From NCBI GenBank assembly GCA_910578555.1, contig CAJTPS010000045.1:1-7008 (forward strand): a DNA stretch of 7,008 nucleotides, read 5' to 3'. This document shows, piece by piece, positions 1 to 5,534 of the stretch. Numbering within the stretch: position 1 is the first letter of the stretch; every line of letters begins with the position of its first letter. Position numbers and translations under genes: made by a program. The stretch is from an uncultured Lachnospiraceae bacterium (GTDB taxonomy: Bacteria; Bacillota; Clostridia; Lachnospirales; Lachnospiraceae). The notes under the pieces were generated by a model. That model searched no databases, was not told where the DNA came from, and saw only the letters and a list, made by a program, of their open reading frames with translations.

Positions 1-72
1 GGGTGACAGGATTCGAACCTGCGACCTCCTGGTCCCAAACCAGGCGCTCTAGCCAAGCTGAGCCACACCCCG
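1..72 (-). tRNA. tRNA-Pro (anticodon UGG), 3' end cut by window edge
   Basis: On the minus strand the gene begins CGGGGTGTGGCTCAG and has the D-arm, a CCTGG/CCAGG anticodon stem around the seven-base loop TTTGGGA (anticodon TGG, proline), and the T-arm with GGTTCGAATCC. The acceptor strand CGGGGTG should pair with CACCCCG. Only CACCC is inside the window, so the last acceptor bases, the discriminator and any CCA lie beyond position 1. A consensus promoter sits about 40 bases upstream, so it is probably transcribed on its own and not with the protein genes to its right. Confidence 0.96.
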
Positions 73-113
73 AAAAAGGAACCTGTGAGCATCCTATCTG
101 CAACGCAAGTTAA

Positions 114-142
114 ATTATATTATATGCATTGTCCTCTGTCAA
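114..142 (-). promoter_or_regulatory. Consensus sigma-A promoter of tRNA-Pro
   Basis: Read on the minus strand, a perfect -35 TTGACA (137-142) is followed by a 17-base spacer and a perfect -10 TATAAT (114-119). The predicted start is near 106-107, leaving a leader of about 35 bases before the mature tRNA 5' end at 72. Full consensus at both hexamers with ideal spacing fits a strongly expressed stable-RNA gene. Confidence 0.85.
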
Positions 143-185
143 CTAATTTTTCTAATTTTATATATTTTATGCAAAGTTATCACTT

Positions 186-665
186 TTACAGATAATTAAT
201 CGTGTAATGTGCCTCTCCGGCCCCGTCAATTTCCATAATAATATAACTCGGCTTCCTGTTGTCCTGTCTGGGATAGCTGATGCTGCCGGGATTGATCAGC
301 GTAAGACCGCTCCCGATATCGACTACCGGCTTATGCGTATGTCCGCACATCACAATATCCACTTCCCTTGCTTTTGCTTCCTGCTTGATCACGTCACTGT
401 TCATGGCTATGTAATAATTATGTCCGTGTGTCAGCCACACCTTATACTGCCCGACCATAAACTCCTTTTCCCTCGGAAGTTCCGAAAAGAAATCGTTATT
501 GCCCTGCACCATCTCCACAGGGCATCCTGCCGCCTGTGAAATCACAAGTTCGCTGCCCTCCACATCTCCGCAATGCACTACCATATCAAGGGGTCCTGTT
601 TTCTCCACCACTTTCAGATAATTTGCATTATACCGGTGCGTATCACTCACTATCAGTATTTTCAT
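186..665 (-). CDS. YfcE/MJ0936-family metallophosphoesterase
   Basis: A 159-residue calcineurin-like phosphoesterase of the small YfcE/MJ0936 type, usually a soluble two-metal phosphodiesterase of uncertain physiological substrate. The metal-binding motifs occur in order: SDTH (7-10), HCGD (31-34), GNND (55-58), THGH (79-82) and CGHTHKP (107-113). Length is normal. The ATG at 665 was chosen over one at 677 because the protein then starts directly with the beta strand MKILIVSDTH and has GAGGAG just upstream, although the spacing is short (about 4-5 bases). It lies 37 bases downstream of the rdgB-type gene, a pairing common in Firmicutes, so the two are probably co-transcribed. No clear terminator follows; the next 110 bases are AT-rich and hold the tRNA promoter. 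Family is certain, substrate unknown. Confidence 0.93.
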   Translation of the reverse strand: MKILIVSDTHRYNANYLKVVEKTGPLDMVVHCGDVEGSELVISQAAGCPVEMVQGNNDFFSELPREKEFMVGQYKVWLTHGHNYYIAMNSDVIKQEAKAREVDIVMCGHTHKPVVDIGSGLTLINPGSISYPRQDNRKPSYIIMEIDGAGEAHYTINYL

Positions 666-702
666 AGAACTCCTCATCCTTGCCCGTTATTTTGCGCAGC
701 AG

Positions 703-1326
703 TTATATCTTCTGATCCAGCTTAAGCTTCATCGCCTCCAGCGCCCTGCCCCTGTGGCTGATCCGGTTCTTCTCCTCCTCCGGCAGTTCTGCCGTGGTAC
801 AGCCAAGCTCAGGCACATAGAAGATCGGGTCATAGCCGAATCCGTTGCTTCCTTTTGCCTGATCGTCGATCCTGCCTTCTATCGTGCCGAGCGTGGTCAG
901 TACTTCTCCGTCCGGCATGACTGCCGCTATCGCGCACACAAACCGCGCGCTGCGCCGTTCCTGTTCCACCCCCACAAGCCGCTCCAGCAGATTCTGATTC
1001 TTCACACTGTAAGGCGTATCTTCACCCAGATATCTGGCGGAATAGATGCCCGGTTCCTTATGCAGATAGTCGATCTCCAGACCGGAATCATCCGCCAGCA
1101 CAATCGCCTCTTTATACTTACCTCCAGCATGCCGGACCAGCAGATCCGACACCGCCTTCGCTTTAATAACCGCATTCTCCTCGAAACTCGCACCGTCCTC
1201 CACGATATCCGTCTCGAGCCCCGCTTCTTTCATAGATAGAATATCCGCTTCAATATCCTTAAGGATATCCCTGATTTCCCGCATCTTGCCCTCGTTGCCC
1301 GTGGCAAATATGATCTGTCGTCTCAT
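703..1326 (-). CDS. rdgB: RdgB/HAM1-family XTP/dITP diphosphatase
   Basis: A 207-residue non-canonical purine NTP pyrophosphatase. The family hydrolyses dITP, ITP and XTP to monophosphates, keeping deaminated purines out of DNA and RNA in the cytosol. Family signatures are present: FATGNEGK (7-14) for phosphate binding, the acidic LADDSG motif (77-82), PGIYSARY (92-99), GSNGFGYDPIF (159-169) and ISHRGRAL (189-196). The start at 1326 gives the usual MRRQIIFATGN beginning and a GGAGG at seven bases; an upstream in-frame ATG at 1365 would add 13 atypical residues and lacks this site. It is the first gene of a likely two-gene unit with the phosphoesterase. I found no convincing promoter between it and the hairpin at 1433-1463, so some expression may come from read-through of the upstream operon. 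Confidence 0.96.
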   Translation of the reverse strand: MRRQIIFATGNEGKMREIRDILKDIEADILSMKEAGLETDIVEDGASFEENAVIKAKAVSDLLVRHAGGKYKEAIVLADDSGLEIDYLHKEPGIYSARYLGEDTPYSVKNQNLLERLVGVEQERRSARFVCAIAAVMPDGEVLTTLGTIEGRIDDQAKGSNGFGYDPIFYVPELGCTTAELPEEEKNRISHRGRALEAMKLKLDQKI

Positions 1327-1432
1327 TCCCCAACCTCCGCGATTCCGCTTCACAAAATCTATCACTCATCATCCATATCAGAACAGTTGACTGCGATCAG
1401 CGCACACCCCGGCCCTGACTCACATTGTCAAT

Positions 1433-1463
1433 TGAAAAATCAGTGCATCAGCATGATTTTTCA
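1433..1463 (-). terminator. AT-rich hairpin after the amidase-like gene, probable terminator
   Basis: A perfect 10-bp inverted repeat (TGAAAAATCA at 1433-1442, TGATTTTTCA at 1454-1463) encloses 11 bases in which TGC/GCA can add three more pairs. It begins three bases past the stop of the amidase-like gene. On the minus strand the 3' arm supplies a short T run (ATTTTT), but the stem is AT-rich and has no long T tract after it, so termination is probably partial. It could instead be a 3'-end stabilising structure. Confidence 0.5.
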
Positions 1464-1465
1464 CT

Positions 1466-2539
1466 CTAATCTCCGTACGCTTTCAGGATCGTCTGATAGA
1501 TTCCCTCCGCGATACGCTGGATATAGTCCTCCCGCTGCAGCAGTATAAACTCCTGTCCGTTCGTCAGATACCCCACTTTAACCGCAGCCGCAGGCACCGT
1601 CGCATTGCTGATCACCGCATCTGCTTCACCGGCCTCCAGAAGTCCGCCTGCCTTACCGCTGACCGCGGTGACAACCTCCCGTTCCAGCAGATCCGCCAGC
1701 TCCACGCTGCCAAATCCGGGAATGAAAAATCTGCTGTTATAGACCGTTTCCGTGCCGTACAGTTTCGTATTCTGGTCTCCGCTCACCTCTATGCGGATCA
1801 GCATATCCGCCTTCGTCGCTGCGGCCAGTTCCACACGCTTGGCTGCCGTCGGATTACTGTCATCCATCCTTGTATAGTATACCTTGATATCCGTATTGTC
1901 CAGCTTGGCTTTCAATGCCCTGGCAATCTCCAGCGTAATATCCTTCGCTTTAATATTATTTGCCGTGACGCCCGTATCCTGCTGTCCGTATGCCGGATCA
2001 ATAACAATAATCCTGTCAAAAACCTCCTTCGGCGTCATAAAATCCACATAGAGCGCGCTATCCTCAAAAATACTGTGATATTCAAACACGTCCGTCAGCG
2101 CAAACCGCAGGCAGATTCTGTCTTTTTCCACATCAATATGTCCTTCCAGCACATTGTCACAGTTGCCGTATACGCCGTTAGACGCATAAAATTCCTCATA
2201 GCCCGCAAGTTCCTTCGGTGTAATACTGACCCACAATTCCTTGTCCATATAGTGATTCTCGATCGTCACCTCTTCCGCCTTTACACCTTCCGGCAGCGGA
2301 ATACAGAAATAATTCGTATTTTGACTTTTGCGGTCAATCCTTATATGATTTTTGTCCTCCACAACAGTATCTTCCACACTGCCCGCATTTTCCTGTACAA
2401 CCTCATCCTGTGCCACGTCTGCCACTACAATGATTTTATTCGCGGAATAATACAGTATGGCGCTCATCGCCACCGCAACGAACACGAGACAGCATACCGC
2501 CATCCTTTTCATTAAATTATCCTGTCTTTCCTGCTGCAT
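1466..2539 (-). CDS. Membrane-anchored Amidase_3-fold protein, probably catalytically inactive
   Basis: A 357-residue protein with an N-terminal membrane anchor (about 13-32), a linker and beta-rich middle region (about 40-170), and a C-terminal domain aligning with zinc N-acetylmuramoyl-L-alanine amidases (177-354). Amidase_3 landmarks are recognisable: IVIDP-G--D-G (178-190), KD-TLEIARALKAKL (199-213), TR-DD (223-227), a SIH-type strand (248-252) and the VGYLTN strand (322-327). The expected metal and catalytic residues look replaced: Tyr184 for the first His, Ala198 for the Glu ligand, Glu251 for the second His, Lys321 for the catalytic Glu. It may therefore bind muropeptides or regulate another hydrolase instead of cleaving the wall; this is inference. 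It starts three bases after the methyltransferase stop. The RBS is weak; an ATG at 2512 preceded by AGGA is an alternative start. Confidence 0.82.
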   Translation of the reverse strand: MQQERQDNLMKRMAVCCLVFVAVAMSAILYYSANKIIVVADVAQDEVVQENAGSVEDTVVEDKNHIRIDRKSQNTNYFCIPLPEGVKAEEVTIENHYMDKELWVSITPKELAGYEEFYASNGVYGNCDNVLEGHIDVEKDRICLRFALTDVFEYHSIFEDSALYVDFMTPKEVFDRIIVIDPAYGQQDTGVTANNIKAKDITLEIARALKAKLDNTDIKVYYTRMDDSNPTAAKRVELAAATKADMLIRIEVSGDQNTKLYGTETVYNSRFFIPGFGSVELADLLEREVVTAVSGKAGGLLEAGEADAVISNATVPAAAVKVGYLTNGQEFILLQREDYIQRIAEGIYQTILKAYGD

Positions 2540-2542
2540 AAT

Positions 2543-3691
2543 TTATCTTCTGCTCCCACTTGGCTTAGGTCCCATATACTGATAGAAGTAGGTCTTCATC
2601 ATGCCGTTGTATATCTTCCTGTTCTTGTCAGCCTTCCTGCCGATCGCCTGTTCCGCCTCGGCATAGGAAGTGATCAGGCACATAGACCAGCTGTCCAGCT
2701 GCCTGTATCTCTCACCAATCACGCGATAGAGTCCCGGCAGATTCTTCTTATCTTCTATTCTTTCCCCATAAGGAGGATTCGTGATCACAAAACCGTATTT
2801 CTTCGGATGGCTCAGCTGCCCCACATCTCTTCGTTGAAAATGAATCAGTTTCTCTACGCCGGCCAGCTTCGCATTCGCCCGCGCAATCGAAACCATCTCT
2901 TCATCCATATCATAGCCCTGTATATCCGTCTCCACGTCCATATCGATCAGCGCCTCCGCCTCATCCACAGTCCGGTACCATTCCTTCCGGTCTACGATAT
3001 GCGTCCAGGCTTCCGCCGTGAAATTACGATTCATCCCCGGCGCAATATGCGCTGCCATCATTGCCGCTTCAATCGGAATCGTACCGCTGCCGCAGAACGG
3101 ATCAACCAGAATGCGGTCCCCTTTCCACGGTGTCAGCATAATAAGCGCCGCTGCCAGATTCTCGGCGATCGGCGCCTTAGCCGTAAGCTTTCTGTAGCCG
3201 CGCCTATGAAGCGACTCTCCGGTGGTATCCAGACCCACTGTCACCTCATCCTTCATCAGAAAAACGCGCACGGGATAGGCATCCCCGCTCTCCGAAAACC
3301 AATCGGCCGGATAAGCTTTTTTCATACTCTCCACCATGGCTTTCTTCATAATCGACTGGATATCGGACGGACTGAAAAGTTTACTCTTCACACTCGCCGC
3401 TTTCGTTACCCAGAATTTACCGTTCTTCGGTATGTAATCCGCCCACGGCAGAGCCTTCGTTCCTTGAAACAACTCCTCAAAAGTCTCTGCGCGGAAACTG
3501 CCCACCTTAATCAGCACACGCTCCGCGCTCCGCAGAAAAATATTGGCGCGGCAAATCGCCCGCGCGTCTCCCGCAAAGGTGATGCGCCCGTCCTCCACAG
3601 ACACGATCTCATACCCCAGATCCGTAATCTCTCTTTTTAAAACCGCCTCCAGACCGAAATGGCAGGGCGCAATATATTCTAATCTCTCCAT
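2543..3691 (-). CDS. THUMP-domain class I RNA methyltransferase (RlmL-N/YpsC type)
   Basis: A 382-residue SAM-dependent methyltransferase of the RlmL N-terminal/YpsC family, which is linked to guanine-N2 methylation of 23S rRNA. Residues 1-60 form the N-terminal ferredoxin-like part and about 65-155 the THUMP RNA-binding domain. LHRRGYR (161-167) is the family link motif. The Rossmann domain shows motif I DPFCGSGT (197-204), the acidic GYDMD (259-263) and the catalytic TNPPYGER (304-311) typical of N2-guanine or N6-adenine enzymes. Length matches the single-domain Firmicutes forms. The start at 3691 has AGGAG six bases upstream, lying inside the end of the lipoprotein gene. Gaps of three bases on either side mean it is the middle gene of a coupled three-gene unit. 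The exact rRNA position cannot be read from sequence. Confidence 0.94.
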   Translation of the reverse strand: MERLEYIAPCHFGLEAVLKREITDLGYEIVSVEDGRITFAGDARAICRANIFLRSAERVLIKVGSFRAETFEELFQGTKALPWADYIPKNGKFWVTKAASVKSKLFSPSDIQSIMKKAMVESMKKAYPADWFSESGDAYPVRVFLMKDEVTVGLDTTGESLHRRGYRKLTAKAPIAENLAAALIMLTPWKGDRILVDPFCGSGTIPIEAAMMAAHIAPGMNRNFTAEAWTHIVDRKEWYRTVDEAEALIDMDVETDIQGYDMDEEMVSIARANAKLAGVEKLIHFQRRDVGQLSHPKKYGFVITNPPYGERIEDKKNLPGLYRVIGERYRQLDSWSMCLITSYAEAEQAIGRKADKNRKIYNGMMKTYFYQYMGPKPSGSRR

Positions 3692-3694
3692 ATC

Positions 3695-4618
3695 CTACTC
3701 CTGCCTCTGCATGGAGTACAGCGCGAAAGTCGTCGGATTTAACATCTGATAAGTTCCGTCCGGCTGAATCTTCGTAGAGACAACATAATCATACTTCACC
3801 GCAGACATTTCCTGCTCCTGGCCGTCCACATAGAGTCCTTCCGGAAAAAGCACAAAATAGACGCCCTCACCCTCTTTAAATCCGACAGCCTCATTCGTCA
3901 CATCACCGCAGTAGGCTCCCTTATGCATATTCTTCTCATCTTTGCTGCTGTCCATATACCAGTTATATGCACCATCTTCGCTCATGACAAGATACCCCTG
4001 TTCTCCGAGATCCCATTCCCCTACCAGAAACTTTTTCGCCTTCGCTTCCGCCTCATCATTATCCGGCACGCTCATTACCGCCGAATTCATTACTTTGAGC
4101 GCTTCACTCTTATTCGCTTCGTAAGCTTTCTCTTCTGCGATATAAGACATCGTATACGCATAGTAATTTTTACCATAAAAACGCTGTAATGCTACTGTTG
4201 ACACACCGTTTTCTTCATATCTGTATACCCACTCATACCAGTCTTCACCCTGAACGGAAATCAGCGTGGGCTCCTCCACCTCCTCATACTTCGCATAGGA
4301 AGCGCAAATCTGTTCGGAAATCCTGATCATCTCAAGCGGATGCTGATAAAAAGATTCCTTAGAACAGGTAATCCCAAGCAGAGAACCGTCTTTTGCCGTA
4401 AAGGCAAGTCCGGAATCACCGCCCTGCGTGTCATCATAAGTCCAGATCGTCTCGTCATACAGGAGCGCCAAGGCTCCCAATCCTGCCTGCTTTAAATCTT
4501 CCGCAGAAACATCGGCATACTCTGCTGTCTGATCTGCCTTTGTACTATCCGCTTTTCCGCAGCCGGCAAGCATGATAAGCACCGCCATGCATACGGTCAA
4601 TCTTAATGTTCTTTTCAT
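3695..4618 (-). CDS. Predicted secreted lipoprotein of unknown function
   Basis: A 307-residue protein with a lipoprotein signal: MKRTLRLTVC, a hydrophobic core, then the lipobox LAGC with the lipidated cysteine at 20. It should be anchored to the outer face of the membrane. Residues 22-45 are a polar linker; about 45-185 form a mixed domain rich in Tyr, Glu and Trp; a second domain begins at FLVGEWDLGEQGYLVM (197-212), resembling the small beta-barrel repeats (GxW...G.Y.F) found at the end of many Firmicutes lipoproteins. I do not recognise a named family. The ATG at 4618 was chosen because GGAGGAG lies directly upstream; an in-frame ATG at 4636 would place that RBS inside the coding region. 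First gene of the operon with the methyltransferase and amidase-like protein, and it has its own promoter. A role in envelope maintenance is only suggested by the third gene. Confidence 0.85.
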   Translation of the reverse strand: MKRTLRLTVCMAVLIMLAGCGKADSTKADQTAEYADVSAEDLKQAGLGALALLYDETIWTYDDTQGGDSGLAFTAKDGSLLGITCSKESFYQHPLEMIRISEQICASYAKYEEVEEPTLISVQGEDWYEWVYRYEENGVSTVALQRFYGKNYYAYTMSYIAEEKAYEANKSEALKVMNSAVMSVPDNDEAEAKAKKFLVGEWDLGEQGYLVMSEDGAYNWYMDSSKDEKNMHKGAYCGDVTNEAVGFKEGEGVYFVLFPEGLYVDGQEQEMSAVKYDYVVSTKIQPDGTYQMLNPTTFALYSMQRQE

Positions 4619-4634
4619 AATCTCCTCCATCGCC

Positions 4635-4682
4635 ATTCACACGGTATCTTTTTGCACCACTCCAGACCATATCCGTGTAAAT
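4635..4682 (-). other. 5'-UTR stem upstream of the lipoprotein RBS
   Basis: In the leader RNA (minus strand) ATTTACACGG (4673-4682) can pair with CCGTGTGAAT (4635-4644). This gives ten consecutive pairs including one G-U, and closes a loop of 28 bases. The 3' arm ends about 11 bases before the GGAGGAG site. It does not match a riboswitch I know. It may only stabilise the leader or shape access to the RBS. Confidence 0.4.
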
Positions 4683-4729
4683 TGCAGCAATCACTAAACA
4701 ATAAACCTTAAGCTTTCTTCACCATAGAC

Positions 4730-4758
4730 ATTGTATACTAAACTTCCTGAAATAACAA
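4730..4758 (-). promoter_or_regulatory. Promoter of the lipoprotein/methyltransferase/amidase operon
   Basis: On the minus strand -35 TTGTTA (4753-4758) and -10 TACAAT (4730-4735) are separated by 17 bases, a good sigma-A match (four and five of six bases). The predicted start is near 4723, giving a leader of about 105 nt before the ATG at 4618. It lies between the terminator of the upstream microprotein gene and the lipoprotein gene, where an operon promoter is expected. Confidence 0.65.
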
Positions 4759-4802
4759 TGTTCTGCGCCATGTTTTACATTTTTTTCACAAAATATGCAC
4801 AG

Positions 4803-4835
4803 CAAAACGGTATGGCCGCTGACCATACCGTTTTG
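4803..4835 (-). terminator. Strong intrinsic terminator of the microprotein gene
   Basis: A perfect 13-bp inverted repeat (CAAAACGGTATGG at 4803-4815, its complement at 4823-4835) surrounds a seven-base loop. On the minus strand the 3' arm ends CCGTTTTG, so the T run is short and partly within the stem. It lies 28 bases past the stop of the Asn/Gln-rich gene, and the next promoter follows it. The A run on the other arm could let it work weakly in both directions. Confidence 0.8.
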
Positions 4836-4863
4836 AGTACCATAAACACTTGTTGACTGATTA

Positions 4864-5022
4864 TTAGAAGTTGTTTTTCTGGTTGTCCTGTGCGTTGCTG
4901 CCGGAACTGTTCTTAGAATTGTTCTTCTGATTGTTGTTCTGGCTGTTCTGGCTGGTAGAGTTGTTTGCCTTGTCCTGCTGCTTGTCATTCTGTGCATTCT
5001 GGTTATAATCATTCTTAGACAT
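4864..5022 (-). CDS. 52-residue Asn/Gln-rich microprotein, function unknown
   Basis: A small open frame from ATG at 5022 to two consecutive TAA stops. It is preceded by a perfect AGGAGG eight bases from the start and followed by a 13-bp-stem terminator, so it is a complete single-gene unit. The protein begins MSKNDYNQNAQND and is low-complexity: 17 Asn, 9 Gln, 8 Ser, 6 Lys and 4 Asp, with half of all residues Asn or Gln. It has no Cys, Trp, Leu, Ile or Val and no membrane segment, so it should be soluble and probably disordered. The composition recalls gamma-type small acid-soluble spore proteins (N, Q, S, K rich), but I do not see their repeats, so that link is speculative. RBS, double stop and terminator make it real despite its size. 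Confidence 0.8.
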   Translation of the reverse strand: MSKNDYNQNAQNDKQQDKANNSTSQNSQNNNQKNNSKNSSGSNAQDNQKNNF

Positions 5023-5141
5023 CTCAAATACCTCCTGATTGATTTTATAGTCAACGACATTAAAATTTCGGTTTCAGTCCTGTAAAAGCTCCCGCATATG
5101 ACTTTGACATGGACCGGAAGCAGAAACTTGTTATGGCGTTT

Positions 5142-5168
5142 ACTATAGTTACAGAAATAGTATTGCAA
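5142..5168 (-). promoter_or_regulatory. Possible promoter of the microprotein gene
   Basis: On the minus strand TTGCAA (5163-5168) lies 15 bases before TATAGT (5142-5147); shifting the -35 by one base gives 16. It would produce a leader of over 110 nt. Spacing is short and other choices exist (TATAAA near 5050 without a -35), so this is a weak call. A sporulation sigma factor could use a promoter I would not recognise here. Confidence 0.25.
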
Positions 5169-5202
5169 GTTCTTGATCAGAATATACAAACCGCATCTAG
5201 TT

Positions 5203-5213
5203 CTTTAGTACTA
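5203..5213. repeat. 11-bp repeat, copy 1, containing the TAGTACTA palindrome
   Basis: CTTTAGTACTA at 5203-5213 is repeated exactly at 5250-5260, 47 bases away and in the same orientation. The core TAGTACTA is a perfect palindrome, extended here to TTAGTACTAA (5205-5214), and both copies are followed by a T run. Palindromic core and spacing resemble a pair of operator half-sites or dimer sites, but I do not recognise the regulator. Confidence 0.6.
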
Positions 5214-5249
5214 ATTTTTTATATAAAATAACCAAATAATTTCATAGGA

Positions 5250-5260
5250 CTTTAGTACTA
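5250..5260. repeat. 11-bp repeat, copy 2, next to the -35 of the candidate sRNA promoter
   Basis: Second copy of CTTTAGTACTA. It ends seven bases before the proposed -35 element at 5268, a position from which a bound dimer could activate or block RNA polymerase. The two copies are separated by an AT-rich segment (5214-5249). Confidence 0.6.
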
Positions 5261-5267
5261 TTTTTGA

Positions 5268-5295
5268 TTGCATTTTAAAATAAAACGTATATAAT
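5268..5295 (+). promoter_or_regulatory. Plus-strand promoter of the candidate small RNA
   Basis: A perfect -10 TATAAT at 5290-5295 lies 16 bases after TTGCAT (5268-5273). The -35 is poor (TTG only), which together with the adjacent palindromic repeat suggests dependence on an activator. The predicted start, seven bases after the -10, is G5303, exactly the first base of the 5' hairpin of the downstream RNA. No plus-strand protein gene follows. Confidence 0.6.
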
Positions 5296-5302
5296 AGTAA
5301 TT

Positions 5303-5404
5303 GTAGACGGAAACACCCCTTCAGTTTCTGTTTACAGACCCTTATATATAATTATTTATATACTCCCCTCAACAGACCATTTACCCAAATGGTCTGTTTT
5401 GTTT
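5303..5404 (+). ncRNA. Candidate trans-acting small RNA, about 100 nt
   Basis: The predicted transcript has three hairpins in a row. Hairpin 1: 5303-5314 with 5324-5335, twelve pairs including two G-U, with the nine-base loop ACCCCUUCA. Hairpin 2: 5345-5351 with 5356-5362, seven A-U pairs. Hairpin 3 is the terminator. Between hairpins 2 and 3 lies unpaired CUCCCCUC (5363-5370). Exposed C-rich segments in a loop and a linker are the seed type used by Gram-positive sRNAs such as RsaE/RoxS to pair with Shine-Dalgarno sequences. Promoter, start and terminator frame a compact unit, and no open frame with an RBS lies inside it. I do not recognise the Rfam family. It sits between the microprotein gene and the DUF1700 gene, transcribed opposite to both. 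Confidence 0.6.
5371..5404 (+). terminator. Intrinsic terminator of the candidate small RNA
   Basis: AACAGACCATTT (5371-5382) and its perfect complement (5387-5398) form a 12-bp stem with the four-base loop ACCC, followed by TTTTGTTT (5397-5404). It works on the plus strand only; the minus strand lacks a T tract after the stem. No plus-strand protein gene precedes it, so it must end some other transcript, which supports the sRNA call. Confidence 0.88.
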
Positions 5405-5534
5405 CTCACAGTAATCCCCATACATAACACAAACCTGCCTGCGCTACTGCTCTGATCCGGGTCGGAAATTTCAAATTCGCTGCTGCGATCAAAGGATTGG
5501 CAGTTCTTCCGCGTGAATGGCTTCTTCCTTCATG
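5405..5534. other. Gene-free stretch between the sRNA terminator and the DUF1700 gene
   Basis: No promoter, terminator or gene start is convincing here. The minus-strand frame of the DUF1700 gene stays open for 42 further codons beyond its TAG stop, ending at TGA (5406-5408). Another frame gives a 14-codon ORF starting just after the stop. No terminator for the DUF1700 gene is visible, so its message probably runs on, antisense to the candidate small RNA. Confidence 0.4.

Noticed and set aside
73..185. Terminator for the phosphoesterase gene
   Set aside because: The region is AT-rich and can fold weakly, but I found no stem with a T tract, so none is called.
1426..1431. Minus-strand TTGACA upstream of the rdgB gene
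   Set aside because: The base stretch 17 positions on is GGTGTG and no other spacing gives a -10, so the hexamer alone is not a promoter.
2807..3640. 277-codon plus-strand open frame
   Set aside because: Antisense shadow of the THUMP methyltransferase; its translation is His/Arg-rich with no recognisable domain.
4719..5189. 156-codon minus-strand open frame across the microprotein region
   Set aside because: It is a shifted frame over the repetitive AAC/CAG codons of the microprotein gene, giving an Arg/Thr-rich sequence with no RBS, and it runs through the strong terminator at 4803-4835.
5205..5214. TTAGTACTAA as a FapR-type fatty-acid operator
   Set aside because: It shares the TTAGTAC...GTACTAA flavour, but the spaced two-arm operator is absent and no lipid-synthesis gene is adjacent.
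5203..5260. CRISPR-like repeat spacing
   Set aside because: Only two copies of an 11-bp sequence, too short and too few for an array, and no cas genes are in the window.
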